This document shows positions 7,494 to 14,978 of a DNA stretch of 33,099 nucleotides, piece by piece. The position numbers were made by a program, and so were the translations under genes. The stretch is taken from assembly GCA_043816955.1 (NCBI GenBank), contig JBDRHL010000119.1:1-33099 (forward strand), in the 5' to 3' direction. Origin of the DNA: JBDRHL01 sp043816955. Lineage in GTDB: Bacteria > Planctomycetota > Phycisphaerae > Sedimentisphaerales > CAYZTY01. The notes beneath the pieces are model-generated. The model worked only from the letters and a program-made list of their open reading frames with translations. It had not been told where the DNA came from and searched no databases. How positions within the stretch are numbered: the first letter of the stretch is position 1; each line of letters starts with the position of its first letter.

Positions 7494-8227
7494 TCGCTAA
7501 GTTGTGCTATTCTCTTCTTTGCGATTCGGCAGTATTTGGGGTCGATTTCAAAACCCATGAAATTACGCCCCAGTTCTTTACAAGCTATTGCAGTGGTCCC
7601 AACACCAATACAGTTATCAAGAACCATGTCCCCCTTATTTGAATATGTTCGTATCAAATACTTGAAAAGTTCTACCGGTTTTTCTGTTGGATGCAGAGCT
7701 TTGCTTGAATGCGGTTTTTGGAACTTGACGATTGATAGTGGAAATTTTTTACTGCCATGCAATTTACAGTTATCTACTTTGCCGTGTACTCCATAATTTC
7801 TGTTTGTGTCTGTCTTCATACTTCCCTTCAAATGACTCGGCTTGCCTGAATCGAATTGCGGATTATATGTAGGCTGTTTCCTGTAGAAAACCAGGATATG
7901 TTCGTGGACCCTTAATGCCATTCTGTTGGCGTTAAGAAAACCGCTTGGAAGGATTTTGTTCCAAATCAGATCATATCTGAACCAGGCCTTATTTGAATTT
8001 ATCAAATCAATAGAGAATGGAAATTGCGAAGTGAGTATTACAACGCCATTATCTTTTATTACCCTTTTGTATTGCGTCCAAAGCTCATCAATCGGCAATG
8101 GAATGTCTTTTTTGTTTTTTGTAACGCCATAGGGTAGATCGCACAGTATCAAATCAATCGAATTGTCCTCAATCTGCCTTATTCCCTGCATACAGTCCAT
8201 ACAGTAAATTTTATTCGTTACTAACAT
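7484..8227 (-). CDS. DNA N6-adenine/N4-cytosine methyltransferase
   Basis: 247 residues from MLVTNKIYCMDCMQ. Catalytic motif IV is DLPYG (30-34), a known variant of DPPY. HPTEKP lies about two thirds along, and the S-adenosylmethionine-binding region MVLDNCIGVGTTAIACKELG is near the C-terminus. This order (catalytic motif first, AdoMet site last) is that of beta-class N6/N4 methyltransferases (PF01555 type). The start at 8227 has GGTGAG as SD. No cognate restriction enzyme was recognised next to it, so it is likely a solitary protective or regulatory methylase of the element. It lies downstream of the HerA-like gene on the same strand. Confidence 0.9.
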   Translation of the reverse strand: MLVTNKIYCMDCMQGIRQIEDNSIDLILCDLPYGVTKNKKDIPLPIDELWTQYKRVIKDNGVVILTSQFPFSIDLINSNKAWFRYDLIWNKILPSGFLNANRMALRVHEHILVFYRKQPTYNPQFDSGKPSHLKGSMKTDTNRNYGVHGKVDNCKLHGSKKFPLSIVKFQKPHSSKALHPTEKPVELFKYLIRTYSNKGDMVLDNCIGVGTTAIACKELGRNFMGFEIDPKYCRIAKKRIAQLSDYP

Positions 8228-8290
8228 AAAACTCACCTTGGCCGTGCCTCTTTCCTGTCTCATTTGCCCGTTCTGCTAAATTGCCAGGCA

Positions 8291-10447
8291 CTATGAGATA
8301 TCGAGCCAGGTAAGCAATTCAGTTGTGTCAGCATCGCTGTATTCTACGGCTTCGATAGCCCTCTGGCAGGCTGTGACCGCGGTCGGAGATGTAGCGACAA
8401 AGACTATCCGGTCAAATCCCACATCTTTTATTTTATCGAGATTCGCTTTGATATTCGATTTGCCAGTTTCTACCTCAACTGCGACTTTCCTACCGCCTCT
8501 TTGGGCTAATATATCAATAGCACCGTTACCCTTAACTGGATGCTCATGTTTAACTTCATAGCCTCTTTTTTCAAAGTATTTGGCGGTTTGTCTTACCCAA
8601 TAGCGATGCTCCAGGCTCTGGCGAGGTTTGGGGGCAACCTCAATATGTGCCGAGGAACAAACTGTCCGGCCAATATCGGTCAGTTCATACAGTACAACCT
8701 GGCCGCAGCGGGTAGGGATGGTAACAGCTTTTATGATACCGGCAGCAGCAAGGTGTTGGCGGACGGCATTGCCGCGACGGCGGGAAAGGTTGAGGCGGTG
8801 ATAGCGGGATACGGTTGTTGATAATGGGCGAGTCGCCACATCTGATAAGAAGCGTATCTCTTCACGATTCAATTCTTTACCGGGAGGTTCCGGATTAGAA
8901 TCATAAGATAGTAAAGATTTATTCTTTTCGTCCAAAGACTTATTCTTTCTATCTTCTGATTCCTTGGGGGATGGTGGGTGGGTATCTTTATTATTTTCAG
9001 TATTGATTGTTTTTTCTTTATTTTCTTTATTTCTATCTGGGACTGAAATAGGTGAAATCACTGCCGAACAAGCCTGTATAAAGCTATTTGAGTTGGTATC
9101 AGTGTAATTACTGCCCCATTTGGCTTTAACTGCCTTATCTGTTACAGAGCCTTCTTTAACCGGACAGAGACGGATTTTAACAAGGAATGGCTCAGGATAT
9201 TCATCAGCTAATCGAACGACAGCGGTGCCGACAGGCAAAGTATTCAAAGATTGCTTTTGCTCATCTGTGAGGTTCATTGCCCCGGAGATTTCCTGTACAT
9301 CGGAGCGAAGCTTCTGGCTCAAGGCTATTGTCGCATAAGAATTAGCAAAGGCTACTTTACTCAAAAGCGATGCGGATTGATCCACAAAGATATAACCAAG
9401 GCCATACTGCCTTACCATCCTGATTGAAGTCTCTAATACGGACTCCTTTGATTCCGATGACTTCTTCAATAACAGGTTATGGGCTTCTTCAAGAATGATT
9501 ACATTACTGATCTTATCCTGCGGGCCCTGTGCGAGACGATACCGGTACAGGTATAATGTCAGGGACTCGGAGAACATAACTCTATCTGATGAACTGGACA
9601 ATCCATCCATCTCAAGAACCGCGTTGCAATTGAGAAGTTCTGCAACATGACTATTGCCCTGGGTATTGAGAACCGCTCCAAACTCGCCGTAAGTCATCGC
9701 CAATAGAATTCTTTCTGCCGAGGCCTGCCACATCGCAGCCCTTCCTTTGAGCTTGACGGTCTTTAGCCAAATAAGTAGTTCGTGAATTGTTGGCCAGCGT
9801 CTTTGTGTTTTATCAAATATCCCTGCCTCGCGGTACAAATGATCGAGTCCCGCGACCAACAAACTTATTACACCCTCGCCCCCAAGGTACGCACCGGCAA
9901 TTACATCGACAATAAGCTTAATCCAGATATGAGGCTCACAGCCGGCAGGCGGTATTAGAGGATTAAACCGAAGCGGTGAAACATTCCTGCCAACAGTGTA
10001 AACATGAAGATCAGGATACAACGTCATTAAATCTCGGTACCCTCTTTTCCAATCCAGGGCAAGTACCTTAATGCCCCGCGACATAATACCCTGCATGAGC
10101 ATGAATGTAAGATTTGTCTTTCCCGAACCGCTCCTGCCCGCTACAAGAATATGCTCTTTGAGACGCTGGCTCTTAAAGCAAAAAGGGTACAATTTTTGGT
10201 CCGCATATGAGATTGCACCGAGTTCAATATCGCCGGATATGGCAAACTTTTTCGGCGGTGGTGGGAACGGTGAGCGGTCAAGCTCATAGCTCGTGCCAAG
10301 ATGTTTAGCCGCCAATAGTTCCAGAGTCTGCTCTATGTCGGCCTTGCCGCCTGCATCGGATTCAGCTAAATAGGCTTTCCATAATCTGTCTATCTTTGTG
10401 CCCATAACAGGCTTCAATTTCCGGCATAACTCCTGTACTCGCTGCAT
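8291..10447 (-). CDS. HerA/DUF87-type ATPase fused to winged helix and nuclease
   Basis: 718 residues. Walker A GRSGSGKT at 104-111, Walker B VIILEEAH at 316-323, and FVDQSASLL (354-362) as in HerA/FtsK-like DNA pumps. Residues about 446-525 are a polar Asn/Lys/Ser-rich linker. A winged-helix-like segment follows (about 529-595). The C-terminus (613-690) has AIDILAQ (D645) and VAVEVETGKS (E658, E660), a PD-(D/E)XK nuclease pattern. The start at 10447 has GGTGAT at 8 bases and overlaps the upstream stop (TGATG). HerA-family ATPases translocate duplex DNA; here the fused nuclease suggests DNA processing during transfer, segregation or replication of the element. That role is inference. Confidence 0.85.
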   Translation of the reverse strand: MQRVQELCRKLKPVMGTKIDRLWKAYLAESDAGGKADIEQTLELLAAKHLGTSYELDRSPFPPPPKKFAISGDIELGAISYADQKLYPFCFKSQRLKEHILVAGRSGSGKTNLTFMLMQGIMSRGIKVLALDWKRGYRDLMTLYPDLHVYTVGRNVSPLRFNPLIPPAGCEPHIWIKLIVDVIAGAYLGGEGVISLLVAGLDHLYREAGIFDKTQRRWPTIHELLIWLKTVKLKGRAAMWQASAERILLAMTYGEFGAVLNTQGNSHVAELLNCNAVLEMDGLSSSSDRVMFSESLTLYLYRYRLAQGPQDKISNVIILEEAHNLLLKKSSESKESVLETSIRMVRQYGLGYIFVDQSASLLSKVAFANSYATIALSQKLRSDVQEISGAMNLTDEQKQSLNTLPVGTAVVRLADEYPEPFLVKIRLCPVKEGSVTDKAVKAKWGSNYTDTNSNSFIQACSAVISPISVPDRNKENKEKTINTENNKDTHPPSPKESEDRKNKSLDEKNKSLLSYDSNPEPPGKELNREEIRFLSDVATRPLSTTVSRYHRLNLSRRRGNAVRQHLAAAGIIKAVTIPTRCGQVVLYELTDIGRTVCSSAHIEVAPKPRQSLEHRYWVRQTAKYFEKRGYEVKHEHPVKGNGAIDILAQRGGRKVAVEVETGKSNIKANLDKIKDVGFDRIVFVATSPTAVTACQRAIEAVEYSDADTTELLTWLDIS

Positions 10448-11061
10448 CAAAGTGGATCACCTATCGAGTCATCTTCAAGGATCGAGACCTTCCGGTAGGC
10501 CGTCAGATACTGCTGGGCCTGCTCGGGAAGTGCCTGTTTTAACTTTGATACATCCTGCCATAGTTTTACACGTTCATCTCTCTGTTGCTCGTAGAGTTCC
10601 CTCAGACTCTTGGTGAGGCTGTAGGCTTCACGACTGTTCTGTGGAAGACCGCCACGCATGGCTTCAACATAAAACACAGAATTAAGTGCATAACATTTGC
10701 CAAGTTCTATCTGATAGTTGTTTCTTTCATAAATATCATAACGCTTTCTTACCTGGCTGATGATATCGCTTAGACCAAGGCCTGATGTCTGCTTCTTATC
10801 AGAAATAATAGCCGTCTCAGGCTCTGATTTTTGGACTGGAAAATAGCCGCTGTTGATAATATCTTCGACGGTTGTCTGCCTGGGCCAGGTACTTTTAGGC
10901 ACTATGCCAGAAGTAAAGTCATAGCCGGTAGATGTGCTAAAATATGTCGATTTAGGCTCTCTGTGAGGAATATCATACGCCAGAAATTTTCCTGACTGAT
11001 AGAAATACGGCTTATAGCCGGAATCGAAAACCGGCCCATTTGAAATGTTTGGATTATTCAT
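10447..11061 (-). CDS. Hypothetical partner of the HerA-like ATPase
   Basis: 204 residues. The N-terminal half is rich in Tyr, Ser, Pro and Asn (NNPNISNGPVFDSGYKPYF) and probably disordered. The C-terminal half (about 100-195) is helical and charged (SLTKSLRELYEQQRDERVKLW), possibly coiled coil. The ATG at 11061 has AGGTTG as SD. Its stop overlaps the start of the ATPase gene, so the two are translationally coupled and may act together. No family recognised. Confidence 0.7.
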   Translation of the reverse strand: MNNPNISNGPVFDSGYKPYFYQSGKFLAYDIPHREPKSTYFSTSTGYDFTSGIVPKSTWPRQTTVEDIINSGYFPVQKSEPETAIISDKKQTSGLGLSDIISQVRKRYDIYERNNYQIELGKCYALNSVFYVEAMRGGLPQNSREAYSLTKSLRELYEQQRDERVKLWQDVSKLKQALPEQAQQYLTAYRKVSILEDDSIGDPL

Positions 11062-11219
11062 TTTACAACCTGAAAAATTGTTCCTTTTCGGTAGTAAATA
11101 CGCTCCAGTATTTAAATCTTTTGTTTTTCGTTGTTACCCGACAGTAAATAAAATGAAAAGCTGAGTTTTGCAAAAAATTTATAAAGTAGATGGTTCATCC
11201 CTTACGCCGGTGATCTCGT
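11062..11219. promoter_or_regulatory. Divergent promoter region
   Basis: This AT-rich 158 bp separates the minus-strand ATPase operon from the plus-strand 11220 gene, so it should hold two divergent promoters. I could not fix -35/-10 boxes with confidence and saw no hairpin. Confidence 0.4.
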
Positions 11220-11393
11220 ATGCGAAAACTAAAAGTACAAATATTGCGGCTTCTGCGGCAGAGATCTGACGATAGAGCAGCTAAACTGTCCAGGGAATAC
11301 CTGGGAGCAAAGCCCGGGGAAAAAGAGGCTATTATGGCTGGCATTAGGTTTGAAAAATGGATGAGTCAGGTCTGTGATGACTGCATGGGTTAG
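11220..11393 (+). CDS. Small basic 57-aa protein
   Basis: 57 residues, MRKLKVQILRLLRQRSDDRA to VCDDCMG. Strongly basic N-terminal helix, and a CDDC pair at the very end. The SD GGTGAT lies 7 bases before the ATG, matching the signature of this element. It is one of very few plus-strand genes in this part of the element. A small DNA- or RNA-binding regulator is possible but not demonstrable. Confidence 0.6.
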   Translation: MRKLKVQILRLLRQRSDDRAAKLSREYLGAKPGEKEAIMAGIRFEKWMSQVCDDCMG

Positions 11394-11474
11394 AATCAGC
11401 TATTTCACAGCATGTCCGGCAGTCCCGGCTGCTGCTCTATTTCTTTCTCGATTTTCTGCATAAATCGAAGCGTG

Positions 11475-11765
11475 TTATATGTCTAATACCGGTATAATTA
11501 AATTATAACACTGCACACACCGAAGCTTCCTCCTATCCAGTGCCGGCGAAATAATCGCTCCTGTCTTGCACTCAGGGCATAAAATAATACCGAGGTGTTC
11601 ACACATAAACCTGCCACGCTCACTATCAAAGTCAATAAAACTCTGTGGGTCTGCGATATCCCAGAATCCCTTCAGTCTTAAATCCACATAATATCTTGCC
11701 GCCCCATACTGTACTATTGGTAAGGCCCTTTGGCCCGTAACGAATTCTTGTTTTTCTACTCTCAT
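11475..11765 (-). CDS. Zinc-ribbon paralogue A (family of three)
   Basis: 96 residues starting MRVEKQEFVTGQRALPIVQYG. The family shares ALPIVxYGxxxYxxDLRL, then FxDxxxFDSExGR, then CPxCxxxAIxSxAxxxxxLRCxxCxxLIxP. The two CxxC pairs (CPEC and CVQC) form a zinc ribbon. Full-length relatives are at 12170-12460 and 19307-19597. The start at 11765 follows GGAGGGTTG; an in-frame GTG/ATG further up would run into the leader. Its leader keeps only the SD-proximal pair of arms. A product of duplication within the element; the function is unknown. Confidence 0.8.
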   Translation of the reverse strand: MRVEKQEFVTGQRALPIVQYGAARYYVDLRLKGFWDIADPQSFIDFDSERGRFMCEHLGIILCPECKTGAIISPALDRRKLRCVQCYNLIIPVLDI

Positions 11766-11782
11766 TTTCAACCCTCCAGCCA

Positions 11783-11803
11783 AACCGCTCTATGGCGGTT
11801 CGC
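11783..11803 (-). promoter_or_regulatory. Shortened leader hairpin (two arms)
   Basis: AACCGC (11783-11788) pairs with GCGGTT inside TATGGCGGTTCGC (11791-11803). The third, upstream arm (GTGAACCGCC) present in sister leaders is missing here, because the end of the 11816 gene lies at that place. In this model only the SD-proximal hairpin can form. Confidence 0.45.
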
Positions 11804-11815
11804 TCAGTTCGTTTA

Positions 11816-12094
11816 TCATACTATACTTTCAGACAGTTCAGGATATTTATCCTCTTTTCTAAGTTCTTCAAGCCTGGCTTTCGTAGAAGCACAAAACCAC
11901 TCAACACAATCTAAACCCTTCACTCTTTGGCTTTGCTCTTTGCCAAGATACCTGTATGTCACTGCCGTCATTCCCCGCCATTGGTTAAAACAACTCATCA
12001 AAGTCTCTTCGAGTTCCTTTATGTACATGTTGCAATCCGTTGGCGGCTTACATATTCTAATGACTTCCTGCTTGTTTTTTTTATCGATTCTCAT
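11816..12094 (-). CDS. Hypothetical 92-aa helical protein
   Basis: 92 residues starting MRIDKKNKQEVIRI. The middle LEETLMSCFNQWRGMTAVTYRYLGK and WFCASTKARLEELRKEDKYPE resemble one unit of the helical repeat seen in the 15659-16654 protein and in the 14691 gene (a W-R pair, then a helix ending in L-E-K-D/E-x-K). The similarity is weak and judged by eye. Start at 12094 follows AAGGGATAAAA. It lies between two zinc-ribbon paralogues. Confidence 0.6.
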   Translation of the reverse strand: MRIDKKNKQEVIRICKPPTDCNMYIKELEETLMSCFNQWRGMTAVTYRYLGKEQSQRVKGLDCVEWFCASTKARLEELRKEDKYPELSESIV

Positions 12095-12110
12095 TTTTAT
12101 CCCTTGGCCG

Positions 12111-12158
12111 AGCCGCTCTATATGGCGGTTCGCTGCGAAACTGCTGTGAACCGCCATA
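12111..12158 (-). promoter_or_regulatory. Three-arm leader of the 12094 gene
   Basis: TATGGCGGTTCGC (12121-12133) pairs with GTGAACCGCCATA (12146-12158), 13 positions with one wobble. It could instead pair with AGCCGC (12111-12116), close to the SD. This is the commonest sequence version of the leader. Confidence 0.5.
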
Positions 12159-12169
12159 ATCAAAACATT

Positions 12170-12460
12170 CTACTCGCCGTGTAACGGCTCAATCAAAGCA
12201 AAGCACCGCATACATCGAAGCGTCTCGTTCTCAAAGGCCATTGATACGATAGCACTCATCCCACAACTGGGACACGAAACAACGCCGGTTTGTATACATA
12301 TTTGCCGTCCCTTCTCGCTATCAAACCTAACAGAGTTACTAAAGTCTTTAACGTCTCTGAATTCCTTTAACCTCAAGTCGGCAAAATATTTTATTGGTCC
12401 GTACTGTACTATGGGCAAGGCTCTCGGGCCTGTAAATGCCTTTTCTTTTGGTTTTTCCAT
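12170..12460 (-). CDS. Zinc-ribbon paralogue B
   Basis: 96 residues, same length and layout as the relatives at 11475 and 19307: FTGPRALPIVQYGPIKYFADLRL at the start and a zinc ribbon CPSC ... CMRC near the end. It diverges most in the second half (AIVSMAFENETLRC). The SD is GGAGG with ATAAAAAA before the ATG at 12460. Two of the three paralogues lie within 1 kb of each other, which points to local duplication together with the leader. Confidence 0.8.
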   Translation of the reverse strand: MEKPKEKAFTGPRALPIVQYGPIKYFADLRLKEFRDVKDFSNSVRFDSEKGRQICIQTGVVSCPSCGMSAIVSMAFENETLRCMRCFALIEPLHGE

Positions 12461-12478
12461 TTTTTATGCCTCCAGTCA

Positions 12479-12524
12479 AACCACTCTATGGCGGTTCGCT
12501 GCTAAAATGCTGTGAACCGCCATA
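12479..12524 (-). promoter_or_regulatory. Three-arm leader of the 12460 gene
   Basis: TATGGCGGTTCGC (12487-12499) pairs with GTGAACCGCCATA (12512-12524). The alternative partner AACCAC (12479-12484) lies 6 bases from the GGAGG SD. Confidence 0.5.
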
Positions 12525-12548
12525 ATCAAAAACCAACTGTAAAATATT

Positions 12549-12989
12549 TTAGTCTTTTGAGGCTGTCCCTGCTGTCTTTTCCGTTTTCACAAAATCTGTC
12601 GCACACACAAGGTCTTTATACATTTCTTCGCTGCTGCTATTCAATATTTCACGTACACCATCATCCTTCTTGAGTATGGCAATGAATTTGTCGTAATCTT
12701 TTTCCGCTACCCATTTGTCGGCTTTCATAGCTGTTTCCTGGCCTGTCGGTCGTTTGTTCCTGACAAGGATATATATCAAGCTGTCCTTATCACGTATCTT
12801 TGACAGAACCTTTGTGACATCTCCATTACCCAATTCCAGGATTACAACTTTGTGTATCTGTTCCCCTGGATTGATAAACAGCGTTTCACCTTTCAGTTTT
12901 CCCAGTTCCAGGGCCGAAGCTTTCCTTGCCTTAATCTGAAACGACTTAGTTTTCACATCAGCTTCTTTATCGGTTTTTTTGTTTTTCAT
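12549..12989 (-). CDS. Hypothetical 146-aa basic protein
   Basis: 146 residues starting MKNKKTDKEADVKTKSFQIKARK, Lys-rich at both ends. The middle contains ELGNGDVTKVLSKIRDKDSLIYILVRNKR, a probable alpha/beta core. ATG at 12989 has GAGGTGAAG as SD. It is close (28 bases) behind the DUF932-like gene and probably co-transcribed with it; no hairpin leader lies in that gap. Function unknown. Confidence 0.7.
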   Translation of the reverse strand: MKNKKTDKEADVKTKSFQIKARKASALELGKLKGETLFINPGEQIHKVVILELGNGDVTKVLSKIRDKDSLIYILVRNKRPTGQETAMKADKWVAEKDYDKFIAILKKDDGVREILNSSSEEMYKDLVCATDFVKTEKTAGTASKD

Positions 12990-13017
12990 GGTGCTTCACC
13001 TCATACATTCAAAAAGA

Positions 13018-13875
13018 TCAGGCCGATTTCTTTTCTTCGACCTTTACCATCTCCTCTGTCAACTGTGCGATGGAAGTTTTTAATATTTTCTGTGCCTTGT
13101 TCTGCAGCCAGGTATCAATCTGAGGCTTTAACCTGCTGCCGGCACGGCTCACGTAACTGGTAACTGCGTTGTAAAAATCCCATCTGGTTACACGGCCGTT
13201 TTCGTCAAGCTTGACTCTCGATAGAATCTCTTTGACGTATTTCTTCTTTTTGAACAATGCCTTTGTCAAAAGCTGCAGGGCCTGCCACTCAACGCTGTCT
13301 TTGAGGCAGATACTGACCATGTTCGCAAGCTTCTCATCGCTGGCTATGATGTCTTTTATTATCTTATCGATAAGACCTTCCACCGTTACTTTCAGTTCTT
13401 CTGTGTACTTTACTCTCCTTGGTTTTACGATGTCGTTTACGATCATACCGTTCGAGCACGCCAACCTCGTAACACGTGCGGCTATCACCAAGCCTGCCAC
13501 CTGGCTGTAATCCGATACAACCCTTATCCCTGCGGTAAAGCTCTCACCAACTTCGGTCAGTTCCATCTTCGAGTCCGGGAAATCAAAATCGATCTGTATG
13601 CCGTGTCTGGATTTCTTCAATTCTGCTTCTGCCTTGATGTTCAGGCTTGTTATTGCCTCTATGAGTTTCTCTACCGCATACCTGTGCTGGATCACCATAT
13701 AGCTCTTGGGAGCTAAGCAAGCCAGTTCGTTCCTGTCAACGTTCCATATCCCCATATGTCTTTTGCTGAGATAATCTTCGCCGTCCTTGACAATATGGAC
13801 GTCCCGCATCTCGGCCCTGTCAAATCCTATAGCCGTGTTTTTCAACTCAGCCAAACCTGTTTTTTCTTCAGCCAT
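13018..13875 (-). CDS. DUF932-like phage/plasmid protein
   Basis: 285 residues. The pattern YMVIQHRYAVEKL (about 59-71), DFDFPDS, FTAGIRVVSDYS and RLACSNGMIV (about 136-145) fits DUF932-type proteins (CSNGM-like motif and preceding V-x-QH), found in plasmids and phages. The C-terminal third is charged and helical. Start at 13875 has AAGGTGA. DUF932 proteins are typical mobile-element genes of unknown biochemical role. The assignment is by motif memory without a search. Confidence 0.7.
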   Translation of the reverse strand: MAEEKTGLAELKNTAIGFDRAEMRDVHIVKDGEDYLSKRHMGIWNVDRNELACLAPKSYMVIQHRYAVEKLIEAITSLNIKAEAELKKSRHGIQIDFDFPDSKMELTEVGESFTAGIRVVSDYSQVAGLVIAARVTRLACSNGMIVNDIVKPRRVKYTEELKVTVEGLIDKIIKDIIASDEKLANMVSICLKDSVEWQALQLLTKALFKKKKYVKEILSRVKLDENGRVTRWDFYNAVTSYVSRAGSRLKPQIDTWLQNKAQKILKTSIAQLTEEMVKVEEKKSA

Positions 13876-13904
13876 TTTTTCACCTTCGAGCCAATCGTCT
13901 ATAG

Positions 13905-13942
13905 CGAAAGGCCTCCTTCTAATCCAAAGAGGAGGCCTTTCG
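13905..13942 (-). promoter_or_regulatory. Leader hairpin of the DUF932-like gene
   Basis: CGAAAGGCCTCCT (13905-13917) pairs perfectly over 13 bases with AGGAGGCCTTTCG (13930-13942). CTTCG (13884-13888), overlapping the SD region, could compete weakly for the CGAAAG end. On the minus strand it also lies 9 bases after the 13951 gene stop, so a terminator role is possible, though no T-tract follows. Confidence 0.45.
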
Positions 13943-13950
13943 TATCATAA

Positions 13951-14085
13951 TCATAATTTATCAAGGTCAATGATGACTCCTTTCTTGATGTAAATTGCGT
14001 GCCTTTCGTGTAATTCCCTGAAGTCTTTCGGAAAGAACAGTGCATCTTCTATGGGTACTGATGCTGATTGTTTTTTCTTTGCCAA
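13951..14085 (-). CDS. Small basic 44-aa protein, TTG start
   Basis: 44 residues reading MAKKKQSASVPIEDALFFPK and ending IKKGVIIDLDKL. A TTG at 14085 has GGGGGTTG at 8 bases, similar to the SD of the 11061 gene. The frame extends up to 14151 only through a terminator-like hairpin, so the longer form is unlikely. Unknown function. Confidence 0.5.
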   Translation of the reverse strand: MAKKKQSASVPIEDALFFPKDFRELHERHAIYIKKGVIIDLDKL

Positions 14086-14130
14086 TTTTACAACCCCCAA
14101 ATCTATATATGATTTATCTCTGTCTTTTTG

Positions 14131-14275
14131 GAAAAAAAACCCTCTCACCACCAGATGGTGATAAGAGGGCAGTCTGTCGAAAAACAGAGGTCTCGTAAAA
14201 GTGCCAGAAACAGCTTTTCAGGTGATGTATATGGCACTTTTGTGAGTAGGAATTTTTAGAGACAGCAGGCCTCTA
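14131..14275 (-). ncRNA. Candidate structured small RNA
   Basis: On the minus strand this 145-base segment lies between a terminator (14288-14309) and another terminator with T8 (14140-14169). It folds well by eye: CCTCT (14270-14274) with AGAGG (14186-14190), GAGAC (14259-14263) with GTCTC (14190-14194), and TGGCACTTTT (14232-14241) with AAAAGTGCCA (14197-14206), 10 of 10. It then ends in the intrinsic terminator. It could be a free small RNA or the leader of the 14085 gene. No promoter was confirmed. Confidence 0.4.
14140..14169 (-). terminator. Strong intrinsic terminator
   Basis: CCCTCT (14140-14145) pairs with AGAGGG (14164-14169) and CACCA (14146-14150) with TGGTG (14156-14160). On the minus strand the stem is followed by eight T. 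It stands right before the 14085 gene, so it either ends an upstream RNA or works as an attenuator. Confidence 0.65.
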
Positions 14276-14287
14276 AAAAGTCATAAA

Positions 14288-14309
14288 GCCGCCGAGCTTG
14301 CTCGGCGGC
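14288..14309 (-). terminator. Terminator of the 15570-14324 operon
   Basis: GCCGCCGAG (14288-14296) pairs perfectly with CTCGGCGGC (14301-14309), loop CTTG. On the minus strand it comes 14 bases after the 14324 gene stop and is followed by TTTATGACTTTTTA. A near-identical hairpin occurs at 17233-17254. Confidence 0.6.
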
Positions 14310-14323
14310 GATCTGCTTTAGCG

Positions 14324-14551
14324 TTACTCAATGAATTTGTAGCCTTTTACACTGTCATAGTTCTTTTGCCAGATGTCTTTGTTTTCCTGCCGCCAACAGC
14401 TCATCAGGTTTTCACCGACAACAATATAAGTGCGGCAGGTATCGCAGGCAACATAGTGGCCTCGACCCAAATTGAACAGCCTTGTTTTGTGACCGTGAAT
14501 GCATTTAACATCACAGAAACATTCGCCTAAATCAAAGTTGCCACTATTCAT
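14324..14551 (-). CDS. Cys-rich 75-aa protein
   Basis: 75 residues starting MNSGNFDLGECFCDVKCIHGHK. It has ECFCDVKC and CDTC, plus histidines, a likely zinc-binding module; the end is WQKNYDSVKGYKFIE. The ATG at 14551 overlaps the upstream stop (ATGA), indicating coupling; it has little SD of its own. The longer upstream frame is the shadow of the 14688 gene. Confidence 0.6.
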   Translation of the reverse strand: MNSGNFDLGECFCDVKCIHGHKTRLFNLGRGHYVACDTCRTYIVVGENLMSCWRQENKDIWQKNYDSVKGYKFIE

Positions 14552-14688
14552 TTTCCAAAGCCACGATTGATTTTTTCCTGCTGTTCTTTTGTTAAGTTGT
14601 TTGATGGGCAGGCGGCACATACGCCATAATGGTCTGGGTTGTCGCTCATCACGATTACCTTTCCGCATACAACACAAATCAAGCTCAT
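14548..14688 (-). CDS. Small 46-aa zinc-ribbon protein
   Basis: 46 residues: MSLICVVCGKVIVMSDNPDHYGV then CAAC and a polar tail NNLTKEQQEKINRGFGK. CVVC and CAAC form a compact zinc knuckle. The SD GGAG lies 8 bases before the ATG at 14688, and the stop overlaps the next ATG. Two bases separate it from the 14691 gene. A clean, well-supported small gene of unknown role. Confidence 0.7.
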   Translation of the reverse strand: MSLICVVCGKVIVMSDNPDHYGVCAACPSNNLTKEQQEKINRGFGK

Positions 14689-14690
14689 TT

Positions 14691-14915
14691 TTATTTCTCC
14701 AGCAAGTCGTTAAGCTTGCCTTTCTTTTCAAAATCAGCTAACTGCTCTTCGACATATGAATAGAACAGCTTCCTCCACTCTGATATTGTTCTTTTTTTCT
14801 TATCCAATACACATATATACTCTTTCCATTCCTTCAGTAAACTCAGCAGTTTTTCCTCGATTTCGGTTTCCGCCGCATCAAGCTCTGCCATAAGCTCATA
14901 GTTAGGCCCGCACAT
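14691..14915 (-). CDS. Single-unit helical-repeat protein (74 aa)
   Basis: 74 residues starting MCGPNYELMAELDAAE. The segment EEKLLSLLKEWKEY ... WRKLFYSYVEEQLADFEKKGKLNDLLEK matches one unit of the repeat in the 15659-16654 protein (LFExW ... WLxxFxxYVRxQIxxLEKDGxL). Start at 14915 is set by GGAGGGGATAAAA; the open frame extends far upstream without an SD. It sits in one minus-strand run with the HD-domain gene. Confidence 0.65.
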   Translation of the reverse strand: MCGPNYELMAELDAAETEIEEKLLSLLKEWKEYICVLDKKKRTISEWRKLFYSYVEEQLADFEKKGKLNDLLEK

Positions 14916-14933
14916 TTTTATCCCCTCCAGCCG

Positions 14934-14978
14934 AATCGCTCTATGGCGGTTCGCACCAATTTTATTGTGAACCACCAT
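14934..14978 (-). promoter_or_regulatory. Three-arm leader of the 14915 gene
   Basis: ATGGCGGTTCGC (14943-14954) pairs with GTGAACCACCAT (14967-14978), with two non-Watson-Crick positions. Its alternative partner is AATCGC (14934-14939). The upstream arm overlaps the last codons of the HD-domain gene, so the structure is embedded in coding sequence. Confidence 0.45.

Noticed and set aside
14551..14731. N-terminal extension of the Cys-rich 14324 gene
   Set aside because: It is another-frame shadow of the 46-aa zinc-ribbon gene, which has its own strong SD and an ATGA coupling.
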